The notes under the pieces: model-generated | Seen by the model: only the letters and a program-made list of their open reading frames with translations | Database searches by the model: none | Told to the model about the DNA's origin: nothing | Made by a program: the position numbers and the translations under genes | Assembly (NCBI GenBank): GCA_030583925.1 | Contig: CP129482.1 | Span: 806,001 to 870,000, forward strand | Source: Anaerolineales bacterium | GTDB taxonomy: Bacteria; Chloroflexota; Anaerolineae; Anaerolineales; Villigracilaceae | Direction: 5' to 3' | DNA length: 64,000 bases | Shown here: positions 9,007 through 17,562 of the stretch, piece after piece | How positions within the stretch are numbered: position 1 is the stretch's first letter | Layout of the letters: every line of letters begins with the position of its first letter

Positions 9007-9047
9007 TTTTTGCTCCTAAATTTTTTGATGTAATAGTCTGTAACAAG

Positions 9048-9107
9048 TAAACAAGTAAACCTGTCTACCTGTTTCCGTGTCTACCTGTCTACCTGTTTAC
9101 CTATCCA
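9048..9107. repeat. Short tandem repeat between lysC and asd
   Basis: The gap is built of repeats of about 9-16 bases: GTAAACAAGTAAAC, then CCTGTCTACCTGTTTCC, CTACCTGTCTACCTGTTTACC. The 3' part reaches to the lysC stop region. It has no coding capacity. Confidence 0.6.
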
Positions 9108-10519
9108 CTTTCCACGATCAACTCATGCAACGCCTTCACGGCTTGCTCTGTATCTGGCGCTTCCACCACCAAACTGATCGAAACCTCCGACGAACCTTGC
9201 GCGATTGCCAGCACGTTCACACCGTGGTTGCCCAATTGACCGAACACCTTCCCCGCAATGCCCGGCGTGCGACGCATCCCCGCGCCGACCACGGTCACGA
9301 TTGAAACATCGTCCGTTGACCAGACTTTATCAATATCCTTATCTTCGATCTCATGCTCGAACGTGTCTTCGAGCGCGCTCAAAACGGACGGCGCTGTTTC
9401 GGACGGCACGGCGAAACAAATGGATTGTTCGGACGATGCCTGCGTGATCAACGGCACGCTCGTCTTTGTAGACGCCACCGCGCCGAAAGCGCGCGCCGCT
9501 ACGCCCGGCACGCCCAACATGCCGCGTCCCTCGATCGTCACCAACCTTTGTTTTTGAATTGCCGTCACCGCTTTGACCACCTGCCCGTTCTTTGTTCCCT
9601 TCGCGGTCAGCCGCGTGCCTTGATGCGCGGGGTTGAACGTGTTGCAAATCCTCAAGCCGATGCCCGCTTCGACGATGGGTCGGATCGTTTTGGGATGCAA
9701 CACTTTCGCGCCGTAGTAGGCGAGTTCAGCAATTTCGCTGTAACTGATCTCGGCTAACGTTTTGGCAGACGCCACAATTTTCGGGTCGGTGGTCATGACT
9801 CCGTCCACGTCCGTCCAGATCCAGACCTCGTCGGCGGGGAGGACGGAGCCGATGATCGCGGCGGAATAATCGCTTCCTCCCCGACCTAAAGTTGTGACCA
9901 CACCTTCGGCATTCGCCCCAATGAAGCCAGTTGTGACGGCAATGAAGCCTGCCTCCAAAATTGGATTGAGCAATCCTTGTGTTTTTTCTTTGGTGACGGA
10001 AAAATCGGGGTGTGCGTTTTGGAAATTCGAATTGGTGACGATAAATTCGGTCGCCTCGACTCCTTTGGCTTTGATGCCCGCTTCGTTGATTACTGCCGTC
10101 AACAGCCTCAAACTCATCCGTTCGCCCAGCGAAGCGACCGCGTCCAGCGCGCGCGGGCTTGCCTCGCCGAGGATTTGAATCGCCTCGCACAAATTGACAA
10201 AGACCTGAATCAACGAATTGATTTCTCGTTTCGTTTCTTCGAGCGCCGCGTTGTCTTTTATCAACGCCTCCGCCGCTGAGAAATGTTTTTCACGTAATTT
10301 ATGTGCCGCATCCTGTAGGGGCGACGTATGTGCCGTCCCTGCGTTTGAAGCGGCGGAATCCAATAACAGATTCGTCACGCCTGCCATGGCAGAAGTTACA
10401 ACCACGATGCGACCCCAGTCGCGTTTCGCCTCGCGGATGATTTCAACTGCGCGCGCCAGCGCATCCGCCGACCCGACCGACGTCCCGCCGAATTTCATCA
10501 CCAATGTTTTTTGTTGCAT
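9101..10519 (-). CDS. lysC: Aspartate kinase with two ACT domains
   Basis: A 472-residue monofunctional aspartokinase that phosphorylates aspartate, the first step to Lys, Met and Thr. The amino acid kinase domain starts with MKFGGTSVGSADAL and includes GRGGSDYSAAIIG. Two C-terminal ACT domains follow (EGRGMLGVPGVAARAF and GAGMRRTPGIAGKVF), which are the usual sites of feedback inhibition. ATG 10519 is chosen over a longer frame reaching 10582 because AGGAG stands just before it and the upstream part is a dispersed repeat. Residues AGTAHTSPLQD near 10314-10341 resemble an inserted GTAGGGGC-type repeat. A leader and terminator upstream suggest attenuation. Confidence 0.95.
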   Translation of the reverse strand: MQQKTLVMKFGGTSVGSADALARAVEIIREAKRDWGRIVVVTSAMAGVTNLLLDSAASNAGTAHTSPLQDAAHKLREKHFSAAEALIKDNAALEETKREINSLIQVFVNLCEAIQILGEASPRALDAVASLGERMSLRLLTAVINEAGIKAKGVEATEFIVTNSNFQNAHPDFSVTKEKTQGLLNPILEAGFIAVTTGFIGANAEGVVTTLGRGGSDYSAAIIGSVLPADEVWIWTDVDGVMTTDPKIVASAKTLAEISYSEIAELAYYGAKVLHPKTIRPIVEAGIGLRICNTFNPAHQGTRLTAKGTKNGQVVKAVTAIQKQRLVTIEGRGMLGVPGVAARAFGAVASTKTSVPLITQASSEQSICFAVPSETAPSVLSALEDTFEHEIEDKDIDKVWSTDDVSIVTVVGAGMRRTPGIAGKVFGQLGNHGVNVLAIAQGSSEVSISLVVEAPDTEQAVKALHELIVESG

Positions 10520-10540
10520 AGATACTCCTCTGACTCCCCT

Positions 10541-10573
10541 CTCCTTCAGGAGAGGGGTTGGGGGTGAGGTCAA
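10541..10573. repeat. Dispersed CTCTCCT-type repeat in the lysC leader
   Basis: CCCCTCTCCTTCAGGAGAGG hairpin followed by GGTTGGGGGTGAGG. Similar GAGAGGGCAGGGTGAGGG wording recurs at the end of the O-antigen ligase gene near 19013-19030, so it seems to be a dispersed element. Confidence 0.5.
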
Positions 10574-10579
10574 GACAAA

Positions 10580-10610
10580 CAAAAACGCCCCGCGTGTTCC
10601 GCGAGGCGTC
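10580..10610 (-). terminator. Intrinsic terminator (attenuator) before lysC
   Basis: On the - strand ACGCCTCGCG (10600-10609) pairs with CGCGGGGCGT (10585-10594) across a short loop, followed by five U. It lies 60 bp before the lysC start inside the leader, so it would cut off lysC unless overridden. CCTCGCGG in its 5' arm (10599-10606) is exactly complementary to CCGCGAGG within the leader ORF (10664-10671), offering an antiterminator. Confidence 0.8.
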
Positions 10611-10645
10611 CTGTGTTTGATTCAACCTATTTCGATTCGGTCACA

Positions 10646-10699
10646 TCATCCCAAGCGCAAACTCCTCGCGGAGAGCCGAGAGGTAGTCGCCATGGTCAT
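10646..10699 (-). CDS. Putative 17-residue leader peptide of lysC
   Basis: ATG 10699 to TGA 10646 encodes MTMATTSRLSARSLRLG. It lies between a strong promoter and the lysC terminator. Three of its first six codons are Thr, and Thr is an end product of the pathway. The codons for LSAR contain CCGCGAGG, which can pair either within the small hairpin CTCC-GCGA-GGAG or with the terminator arm. That geometry fits ribosome-position-dependent attenuation. No clear ribosome binding site is seen. Translation is not proven. Confidence 0.6.
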   Translation of the reverse strand: MTMATTSRLSARSLRLG

Positions 10700-10730
10700 A
10701 AAACAATATGCCGATTTCATGTTGGGCGGT

Positions 10731-10759
10731 ATTCTATGCGCCCGAGACGAATGCGTCAA
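10731..10759 (-). promoter_or_regulatory. Promoter of the lysC-asd transcript
   Basis: On the - strand: TTGACG (10754-10759), a 17-bp spacer and TAGAAT (10731-10736). The start of transcription would be near 10724, about 25 nt before the leader peptide ATG. Confidence 0.78.
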
Positions 10760-10829
10760 GGTTGTGAAAAGTTGAAGGAGGAGAGGGTAGTAAGCAGGGT
10801 GCGGGCTCAACTCGAGAGCAGCATAATCC

Positions 10830-11513
10830 TCAAGGGTTGTCGGGCCAGGGAGCCCCAGTTTGTAACGCCGTTGCATATTCCTGAAGCCGCTGATCATCAT
10901 GCCCGCGGATTTGCATCAGAAAGGGGAAGTCATCTGGCGTAATTGCGAGTTTCGCCAATGGCTGAATAGGCACAAAACTTGCCAACTGTGCAATGTGTAT
11001 CTGGTTGGGACCGAATTCCATGGGCGGCTGAGTCGTGAATGTGCTACGCGGTAGAAGATATACCGTGCCCATTCGCCAGGGTTGCTTGGGGAGAGCCGAT
11101 TGACTCACGGAGAAAATATAGAAGGGACCGTGAATCGCCCCCGTTTCATCTTCAAGACGGACACAGGCATTGGTGATCGAAGCAACGCGGTCACGATCAA
11201 CAATGGCAAAGAACATCGCCCACAGCCCATCGGATGCGGCATAGATGGCTTTCTGATTGCCAAATTCGTTCAGATCATTGGATTGGCGCGGCTCAAACAT
11301 AGCAATATTCGAATCGCCCGAACCGTGCAAGGCAATATCGTGATGATCGGCGAGATGACACAGAAACTGCCACTTTGGAAAGGGCAACGTATATTCAATG
11401 GTTGGGCAGTTGCCGAAGCTCAGAGTTGTATTGAGTAACGAATCAAATGCGCTTTGAGCGCTTTCATCGAAGGTTGTGGTTGGGTGTGTAAGCCAGTAAT
11501 CAGGCAGGATCAT
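10830..11513 (-). CDS. Hypothetical protein
   Basis: A 227-residue soluble protein that I do not recognise. The centre (LHGSGDSNIAMFEPR, then KAIYAASDGLWAMFFAIVDR) shows the spacing HGS - FEPR - YAxxD - AxFFA. This recalls the substrate pocket of small ADP-ribosyltransferase-like folds, but the match is only by eye. ATG 11513 has GGAG upstream. The stop lies about 70 bp upstream of the lysC promoter. No signal peptide or membrane segment. Confidence 0.65.
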   Translation of the reverse strand: MILPDYWLTHPTTTFDESAQSAFDSLLNTTLSFGNCPTIEYTLPFPKWQFLCHLADHHDIALHGSGDSNIAMFEPRQSNDLNEFGNQKAIYAASDGLWAMFFAIVDRDRVASITNACVRLEDETGAIHGPFYIFSVSQSALPKQPWRMGTVYLLPRSTFTTQPPMEFGPNQIHIAQLASFVPIQPLAKLAITPDDFPFLMQIRGHDDQRLQEYATALQTGAPWPDNP

Positions 11514-11546
11514 ATTTATGGCTCCGATACTCTCAAACCAAGCGAC

Positions 11547-12023
11547 TTACTTTGCGGGCTTTGATTTTGCCTGGTTTATCTTCTTAGTGATGTGGCTTAT
11601 TATTTTCTCTGCTTCCTCACGATTATCATGTGTTAATTTGATTAGAAAACCATGACTCCCATCTTTTTCGTCAAACCAAACTTTATCATGCTTCACCAGC
11701 CGCAGGGAATGAGCAACCAAACTTAAGGCTGCCAATCCTAACAGGATTTGCTGGTAGTACGAAGAATCGAGAAAACTTCGGAAGACCAGGAGAGAGCCGA
11801 AGGCAATAATGGCAGCCAGTGCAAGCAAGAAATTGCCTAAGTTCGTCCAACCTGGATCGCCGCTCTTGCCCCTGACTACTCTCGGTTTCAGTTCACTGTA
11901 TTTGAACTCAACTCGATATTCTCTAATCGGATTTGTAAACTCGACGATTACTTTGTCCGTGAGCGCTGTTATTTTTTCTCTCTCCAACAAGAAAAGTGGG
12001 CTCACAATTTCCAATTTATCCAT
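11547..12023 (-). CDS. Hypothetical membrane protein
   Basis: Starting at ATG 12023 (AAGGAGAGG lies just before it; a TTG start at 12038 would use the ribosome binding site as codons) the protein has 158 residues. There are two hydrophobic segments near residues 65-85 and 93-112, and a basic C-terminal tail (KKINQAKSKPAK). The N-terminal 60 residues look like a small beta domain. Function unknown. Confidence 0.65.
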   Translation of the reverse strand: MDKLEIVSPLFLLEREKITALTDKVIVEFTNPIREYRVEFKYSELKPRVVRGKSGDPGWTNLGNFLLALAAIIAFGSLLVFRSFLDSSYYQQILLGLAALSLVAHSLRLVKHDKVWFDEKDGSHGFLIKLTHDNREEAEKIISHITKKINQAKSKPAK

Positions 12024-12127
12024 AATCCTCTCCTTCAAAATATTCTGACGGCGTTATTTTTCGGCGCATGGACTCGGCTTGACAGCAGTATAAACCCGAA
12101 GCGAGATAACGGTGTGTTGTGTTGTAA

Positions 12128-12589
12128 TTATAGTTTCCAGCGATACAATGCGACTTGCCCATCTTGAAGAACGACTGTTTTTATATACTCCCAACCTAAA
12201 CGTTCCAGAATCCCTGCCGCCGTAGCGGTTATTGCATAGACTGTCTCATACCCTTGATCGAGAGCCAATTTCATTCCTGCTCGAACCAACTCAGCGCCGA
12301 CTCCATGTCTTCGATGGGACTCGACGACAAACAAGCCGCCTAATTCAGGCTGGAACTCCTGCAAATCCTTGTTTCCGTTCTCGCGCAGGACAATCGTGCC
12401 AGCCAACTCATCGGACTCGAACGCAACGAGGCGACAGGGGAGACGATCGCGAGTAGCGTCTTCAAGAAATCCATTCTCCATCTCCTCCTGCGACCAGTCG
12501 GCATAATAATCGGACCATTGCGAGCGAAACCATTTTGCCAAGGTGGGTATGGTATCGGGATGGTCGGCGAGGAACCCAATCGTGATCAT
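12128..12589 (-). CDS. GNAT family N-acetyltransferase
   Basis: A 153-residue protein with the GNAT acetyl-CoA loop, seen as ESHRRHGVGAELVRAGMKLALDQG (the R/Q-x-x-G-x-G/A position is RRHGVG), preceded by LGGLFVVE and followed by LERLGWEYI. Length is standard for a single GNAT domain. The acceptor cannot be predicted. The gene stands 18 bp downstream of the CoA-transferase gene on the same strand. Confidence 0.88.
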   Translation of the reverse strand: MITIGFLADHPDTIPTLAKWFRSQWSDYYADWSQEEMENGFLEDATRDRLPCRLVAFESDELAGTIVLRENGNKDLQEFQPELGGLFVVESHRRHGVGAELVRAGMKLALDQGYETVYAITATAAGILERLGWEYIKTVVLQDGQVALYRWKL

Positions 12590-12606
12590 GTTTTGCTGAA
12601 TCAGTT

Positions 12607-13815
12607 CTAAATCGCTCCATTGCTCTTAAACGAATCCACCTCCTCTTTTGAATACCCCAACAACTCCGTCAACACCTCCTCCGTATGCTGACCCAGCATC
12701 GGCGGCGGCTTTTGGATCTCCGCTGGGGTGGCGGAAAATTTATACGGGAAGCCGGGCACGCGCACGGTCCCGGCTGAGGCGTGTTCGGTTTCGAGAGTCA
12801 AGTTGCGGGCTTGGGCTTGCGGATGCGCGAACACGTCGGGGACTGAGTTGATGCGTCCGCAGGGGAGACCCGTTTTCGCCAAGTCCGCCAGCCAGTCGTC
12901 CACAGCGCGCTCGGAAAAAATCCGATTGAGTTCGGCAACCAATTCGACGCGGTTGGCGACGCGGTCTTTGTTCGACGCGTAACGCGCGTCGGTTTTCCAT
13001 TCGGGTTGTTGAATCAGATCGCACAACAAGCCCCACTGTTTGTCGTTGGCGACGCCGACGATGAACCAGCCATCGCGGGCGCGGAACGAATCGTACGGCA
13101 CGAGGTTCGGGTGCGCGTTGCCGTAGCGGCGCGGCGGCTCGCCACCGACGAGATAATTCGACGCCACGTTCGTCAACAACGCCACGTGTGAATCGAACAA
13201 CGAAATATCCACGAGTTGACCTTCGCCGCTGAGATCACGCGCGCGCAACGCGGCGAGGATCGCTGTGGCGGCAAACATGCCCGAAGTGATGTCAATGATC
13301 GGGATGCCCGCGCGCGACGGAGGTCCATCCACGGGACCCGTGAAACTCATCATGCCGCCCTCGCCTTGGATGATCGCGTCGTACCCGGGGCGGTCTGCGT
13401 ACGGACCCGTGCGGCCGTATCCGCTCACCGAGCAGTAGATCAACTTCGGGTGCAACGCGTGCAGTTGTTCGTAGCCCAAGCCGAGTTTATCGAGATCGCC
13501 CGTGCGATAATTTTCGACAAGCACATCGCTCACGCCCGCGAGTTTGCGGATGATCTCCTGTCCCTCTTTGCTTTGGATGTTGACGGTCACGCTCCGTTTA
13601 TTTCTGTTTGCCGCTAGGAAGTATGCCGACTCGCCGGGATATTTCCCGTAGGGCGCGCCCACGAACGGAGGTCCCCAGCCGCGCGTTTCATCGCCCACGC
13701 CGGGACGTTCGATTTTGATCACGTCCGCGCCGAGGTCGCCGAGCATCATTGTGCAGTACGGTCCCGCCAGCGCGCGGGTGATATCGAGGATGCGAATGTT
13801 TTGGAGAGGTTGCAT
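12607..13815 (-). CDS. CaiB/BaiF family CoA-transferase
   Basis: A 402-residue class III CoA-transferase. ATG 13815 (MQPLQNIRILDITRALAGP) matches the family N-terminus; the open frame upstream to 13896 runs into a palindromic repeat and is rejected. Family features: LGADVIKIERPG, NRNKRSVTVNIQSKEGQEI, the catalytic aspartate region VLVENYRTGDLDKLGLGYEQL, and GYGRTGPYADRPGYD. It moves CoA between a thioester and a carboxylic acid; the substrate is not predictable. A divergent FAD oxidase gene lies across the repeat. Confidence 0.92.
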   Translation of the reverse strand: MQPLQNIRILDITRALAGPYCTMMLGDLGADVIKIERPGVGDETRGWGPPFVGAPYGKYPGESAYFLAANRNKRSVTVNIQSKEGQEIIRKLAGVSDVLVENYRTGDLDKLGLGYEQLHALHPKLIYCSVSGYGRTGPYADRPGYDAIIQGEGGMMSFTGPVDGPPSRAGIPIIDITSGMFAATAILAALRARDLSGEGQLVDISLFDSHVALLTNVASNYLVGGEPPRRYGNAHPNLVPYDSFRARDGWFIVGVANDKQWGLLCDLIQQPEWKTDARYASNKDRVANRVELVAELNRIFSERAVDDWLADLAKTGLPCGRINSVPDVFAHPQAQARNLTLETEHASAGTVRVPGFPYKFSATPAEIQKPPPMLGQHTEEVLTELLGYSKEEVDSFKSNGAI

Positions 13816-13863
13816 GGCTGGCAGTATAAACGCTTCCATAATAAAAAACAATAAACACATTTC

Positions 13864-13956
13864 ATGTCGTTGCGAGGAGGAGCGACGACGAAACAATCCC
13901 CTGAATTAATCGAGGAGATTGCTTCGTCGTCGCTCCGCTCCTCCTCGCAACGACAT
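13864..13956. repeat. Palindromic repeat, family A (TCGTTGCGAGGAG type)
   Basis: ATGTCGTTGCGAGGAGG (13864-13880) and its exact reverse complement (13940-13956) flank an inner pair built on GACGAAACAATC / GATTGCTTCGTC. It fills the divergent intergenic space. A second copy lies inside a coding gene at 21172-21287. Confidence 0.85.
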
Positions 13957-13967
13957 GCTTGAAACGA

Positions 13968-13973
13968 TATAAT
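13968..13973 (+). promoter_or_regulatory. -10 element giving a probable leaderless transcript
   Basis: Perfect TATAAT seven bases before the ATG at 13981, so transcription would start at or next to the start codon. No clear -35 is seen; the region upstream is the family A repeat. Confidence 0.5.
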
Positions 13974-13980
13974 CCCGCCT

Positions 13981-15351
13981 ATGAATGCTGACATTGTCAT
14001 CTGCGGCGCGGGGATTGCGGGGGTCTCCGCCGCGTATCACCTCGCGGTAAAACACGATCTGAAAAGCATCGTCATCGTTGACCTGCTCCCTCCGCTCACG
14101 CTGACCAGCGACAAATCCACCGAGTGTTATCGCAACTGGTGGCCCGGTCCCGGCGACGCGATGGTGCGGCTGATGAACCGAAGTATTGACCTCATGGAGG
14201 AGTTACACAACGAAGCCCCTGCGCGCCTGCCGATGAATCGCAATGGTTACATCTACGCCACCGCGAACTCGGACAATGTCAAAACGATGCTCGCCAGCGC
14301 GGAAGAAATCTCACGCCTCGGCGCGGGCGAGTTGCGGATTCATCGAAACGCTTCAACCGACCTTGAATATGTTCCCGTGACTGGGCATGGGCTCGCCGAC
14401 GCGCCAACTGGCGCAGACTTGTTCCTCGACCAGAGTCTCATTCGTAAAAATTTCCCGCATCTCACCGAACGGACGGTTGCCCTGCTCCACGCGCGCCGTT
14501 GCGGATGGTTCGCCGCGCAACAGTTCGGCATGTACATGCTGGAGCAGGCGATGGCGCGTGGCGTAAAACTTGTGAAGGGAAAAGTGGAAGGCGTGGAAGT
14601 GGAAGGCAACCGAATCAAATCGGTGAAGGTGACTGGCAATGGCGGCGATGAAGTCATCTCCACGCGTAACTTTGTCATCGCGGCGGGACCGTTGCAAAAG
14701 CAGGTCGGGCAATTGATCGGTGTTGAACTGCCTATTGTCTGCGAGCCGCACCTCAAAGTGATGTTGAACGATCCGCATCATGCATTTCCTCGCAAGATGG
14801 GTCTGTTCATTTGGAACGATCCCGTCAAGTTGATGTGGACGGAGGAGGAAAGCGCCGCGCTTGCCGAAGAAGAGGAGACGCGCTGGTTGGCGAACGAATT
14901 ACCTGCTGGTTTGCATGGACGTCCCGAAGGCGAAGGCGATATGATTCTCTTGCAGTGGGTGTATCACAATTCCGAAGTGGGCGAACCAGTTTTCCCCGTC
15001 GCGCTTGACCCGCAGTTGCCCGAAGTCGCATTGCGCGGCATGGCGACAGTCATCCCCGCGTTGGCGAAATACTTAAATCAGATTCCGAAGCCGTTCATGG
15101 ATGGCGGCTATTACGCGCGCACGCCTGAGAATCGTCCGCTGATCGGACCGTTGCCTGTGGAAGGCGCGTACATCAATGGCGGGTTCGGCGGCTTTGGCAT
15201 GATGGTCTCGTGTGGCGCGTCGGATTTATTGGCGAAGCACATTGCTGGCACGGAGTTGCCGAGTTATGCGCCCGCGTTTTTGTTGAGCCGTTATGACGAC
15301 CCGCAATATCAAGAATTGTTGAAGCAGTGGGGCGCTTCGGGGCAATTGTAA
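13981..15351 (+). CDS. FAD-dependent oxidoreductase, DAO family
   Basis: A 456-residue flavoprotein. The N-terminus MNADIVICGAGIAGVSAAYHLA is a Rossmann FAD-binding fold (GAGIAG), and the C-terminal YYARTPENRPLIGPLPVEGAYINGGFGGFGMMVS is the second FAD contact of D-amino acid oxidase / sarcosine / dimethylglycine dehydrogenase relatives. It likely oxidises an amine or amino acid; the substrate is unknown. The start follows a TATAAT by seven bases with no ribosome binding site, suggesting leaderless expression. No membrane segment. Confidence 0.88.
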   Translation: MNADIVICGAGIAGVSAAYHLAVKHDLKSIVIVDLLPPLTLTSDKSTECYRNWWPGPGDAMVRLMNRSIDLMEELHNEAPARLPMNRNGYIYATANSDNVKTMLASAEEISRLGAGELRIHRNASTDLEYVPVTGHGLADAPTGADLFLDQSLIRKNFPHLTERTVALLHARRCGWFAAQQFGMYMLEQAMARGVKLVKGKVEGVEVEGNRIKSVKVTGNGGDEVISTRNFVIAAGPLQKQVGQLIGVELPIVCEPHLKVMLNDPHHAFPRKMGLFIWNDPVKLMWTEEESAALAEEEETRWLANELPAGLHGRPEGEGDMILLQWVYHNSEVGEPVFPVALDPQLPEVALRGMATVIPALAKYLNQIPKPFMDGGYYARTPENRPLIGPLPVEGAYINGGFGGFGMMVSCGASDLLAKHIAGTELPSYAPAFLLSRYDDPQYQELLKQWGASGQL

Positions 15352-15363
15352 TTTGCATTCGAT

Positions 15364-15425
15364 GTAGGGGCGACCCGTCAAACGAGAGTAAATTACTCTT
15401 TTCAATGCTGATGGGTCGCCCCTAC
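15364..15425. repeat. Palindromic repeat, family B (GTAGGGGC type)
   Basis: GTAGGGGCGACCC (15364-15376) and GGGTCGCCCCTAC (15413-15425) are exact reverse complements around a centre that itself holds GAGAGTAA / TTACTCTT. The right arm lies inside the last codons of the glycosyltransferase on the - strand. A relative with the same ends but a different core is at 27912-27969. Confidence 0.8.
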
Positions 15426-16493
15426 TCGTTCCACAAACTCTTTGAATTCTCGAATAAAGCGCGGCTTATTGAACCGTTGCGCGTTTTGGGCAATACGATC
15501 GGTTGAAAAACTGTCCGAGCCTTTTTCAAATTGCTGAACGGCTTCGCTCAAACTCTCCATTGATTGTTCATCAAAAAAGATACCCGTTTCATTTTCGATC
15601 ACGGTTTCGCGCGCGCCGCCCGCGCCGTACGCAATGACGGGACATCCCGCCGCCTGCGCTTCGACGATGGCGATGCCGAAATCCTCCTCCGCCGCGCAGA
15701 CGAAGGCGCGCGCCTTGCCCAATAATTCAGCGACTGCTTCATCGGACTGAAACCCGAGCAGTTTGATATTTGAATTTGCCATCCTTCTCAAGCGCGGCAG
15801 TTCGGGTCCATCGCCGACGATGACGAGCGGCAGGTTTAATTGATTGAAGGTTTGTACGAGCAAGTCAATTTTTTTGTGCGGGACGAGCCGCGTGACCGTG
15901 ATGAAATAATCTTCACGTTTCGCGGACGGACGAAACCGATCTGTTTCGACGGGCGGGTGGATAACGCGAGCGTCACGCCCGTAGGCGCGGCGGATGCGGT
16001 GAGAAACGGTCTCCGAGTTTGTGGCAAATGCATGGACGCGCGAAGCGGCTCTTTTATCCCAGGAGCGGAAGAGTCGCATCATCCAGCCGAAGAGCGGATT
16101 CGTCGTCAAGCGCGCGTCCGTCCATGCGTAGCGCATGGGCGTGTGCGTGTACGAGACGTGACGCGCGCCGTTGTGATTCTTTGCGCCGTTCGCCACCGCG
16201 TAATTGAATGAGACGATCGCATCGTAGCCGTGCAAATTGATTTGTTCGATGGCGGCTGGCATGAGCGGAAGCAGATAACGATGGCGCGTGTGCGCGAACG
16301 GAAGCGCGTCGAGCCACGATGTGTTGACGATTCGTTTTGCTATCGGCGAGTGAGCAAAGATTTTTTTGTTGTAGATCAACGTGAAAATATCCGCGTGCGG
16401 ATACGCCTCCAGCGCGGCGAACAACACTTTTTCCCCGCCGCCGATGGACGGCAATGTATCGAGCACGAAAGCGATGCGGGCGTCAGATTTCAT
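15402..16493 (-). CDS. Glycosyltransferase, GT4 family (mannosyl-/WbaZ-like)
   Basis: A 363-residue GT-B enzyme. The N-terminal domain holds the GGGEKVLF loop and the C-terminal domain the nucleotide-sugar site EEDFGIAIVEAQAAGCPVIAYGAGGARETV, with the E-x7-E pattern of GT4. It transfers an activated sugar during surface polysaccharide assembly. It overlaps the preceding GT4 gene by 11 bp, so the two are co-translated. The last residues (ERVGATHQH) are written by a family B palindromic repeat, so the C-terminal end may be an addition. Donor and acceptor unknown. Confidence 0.9.
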   Translation of the reverse strand: MKSDARIAFVLDTLPSIGGGEKVLFAALEAYPHADIFTLIYNKKIFAHSPIAKRIVNTSWLDALPFAHTRHRYLLPLMPAAIEQINLHGYDAIVSFNYAVANGAKNHNGARHVSYTHTPMRYAWTDARLTTNPLFGWMMRLFRSWDKRAASRVHAFATNSETVSHRIRRAYGRDARVIHPPVETDRFRPSAKREDYFITVTRLVPHKKIDLLVQTFNQLNLPLVIVGDGPELPRLRRMANSNIKLLGFQSDEAVAELLGKARAFVCAAEEDFGIAIVEAQAAGCPVIAYGAGGARETVIENETGIFFDEQSMESLSEAVQQFEKGSDSFSTDRIAQNAQRFNKPRFIREFKEFVERVGATHQH

Positions 16494-17478
16494 TCAACGT
16501 TTTCCAGATCAACTCTGCCGAAGCTTGCCATGAAAATTGTTTTGCGCGCGCCAATCCTTTTTCGATGAGCGTGGCGCGGAGTTTTTTGTCGCTCAAACAT
16601 TCTCGTAATCCTTGCGCGAGGGTATCAGGCGTGGATAAATCGAAGATGAACCCCGCGTCGCCCGCGACCTCAGGCAGCGCGCCGCCGTTGGAAACGATGA
16701 CTGGCGTCCCGCATGCCATCGCTTCGAGCGCGGGCAAGCCGAAGCCTTCATCGAACGAGGGCAGGACGAACAACTCCGCGTTAGCATACAAGGCGGGCAG
16801 ACTCTCGTCGGGAACGTAACCCAAAAAACGGACTCGTTCATCGTTTGAAACTTTTACGGAACGAAAGACGCCTCCCGCCGCGCCCGCGACGACCAGCCAC
16901 GTGTCGTTGAACTCATCCTTGACTTCATGCCATGCGCGCATCAACCCTTCAAGGTTCTTGCGCGGCTGGATCGAGCCGGCGAACAAAATATATTTTTTGG
17001 GAAAGTCAATCGAATTTCTACGCGCGGCTGGATGAAAAAAATTTGTATCCACGCCGTTGGGCGCAACGACGACGTTCTTCACGCCGAAGCGCGCCGTCAC
17101 TTTTTCTTTCACATAATTCGATGGGACAAAGATCACACGCACTCGCCGCGCCAACATCGGCAGGAACAAACGATACCAAGCCGAATAAGTTCCAACAAAC
17201 CATTCGGGATGTTCAAGTGGGCTGAGATCGTGAATCGTCAATGCCTGATTGCGAACGATGAGCGGTCCCGAATTGGCAGGCGACCACAGAATCGAATCTC
17301 GACTCAACTGCGTCGGCAGAATCAACTGCTCCCACGCGTGACCTGCGACTCCGTTGAACCGCGTCGTTTCGATTCGACAACGACTCTTCAGAATCTTCGT
17401 GATCTCATGCGCGTATCGCTCCACGCCAGTGACGCGCCGCGAAAGAAACCGTCCATTCACGACGATGTCACGCGGCAT
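16483..17478 (-). CDS. Glycosyltransferase, GT4 family
   Basis: A 331-residue GT-B protein. GVERYAHEI in the N-terminal domain and FAGSIQPRKNLEGLMRAW, then PSFDEGFGLPALEAMACGTPVIVSNGGALPEVAG in the C-terminal domain are classic GT4 (the group with mannosyltransferases). It starts at ATG 17478, divergent from the O-antigen ligase-like gene, and overlaps the next GT4 gene. Likely adds a sugar to the repeat unit of a surface polysaccharide. Confidence 0.92.
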   Translation of the reverse strand: MPRDIVVNGRFLSRRVTGVERYAHEITKILKSRCRIETTRFNGVAGHAWEQLILPTQLSRDSILWSPANSGPLIVRNQALTIHDLSPLEHPEWFVGTYSAWYRLFLPMLARRVRVIFVPSNYVKEKVTARFGVKNVVVAPNGVDTNFFHPAARRNSIDFPKKYILFAGSIQPRKNLEGLMRAWHEVKDEFNDTWLVVAGAAGGVFRSVKVSNDERVRFLGYVPDESLPALYANAELFVLPSFDEGFGLPALEAMACGTPVIVSNGGALPEVAGDAGFIFDLSTPDTLAQGLRECLSDKKLRATLIEKGLARAKQFSWQASAELIWKTLNEI

Positions 17479-17562
17479 GAAAGTCCGTTTGTGTGAAGTC
17501 GCTTAATTCGGGCATGATATATCCAATTCGTAATTATAATAAGTCCTTCCAGCAGACTGCCT

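Noticed and set aside
10520..10582. Longer aspartokinase N-terminus from 10582
   Set aside because: The extension is encoded by a dispersed repeat; ATG 10519 has its own ribosome binding site and matches the family start.
10580..10760. Lysine riboswitch before lysC
   Set aside because: The conserved lysine-aptamer blocks could not be found; the leader ORF plus terminator pairing explains the region better.
13816..13896. N-terminal extension of the CaiB-type protein
   Set aside because: It runs into the family A palindrome and does not resemble the family.
17535..17540. Full promoter for the O-antigen ligase-like gene
   Set aside because: TATAAT is clear but no acceptable -35 was found at 16-18 bp, so it is only mentioned with the gene.
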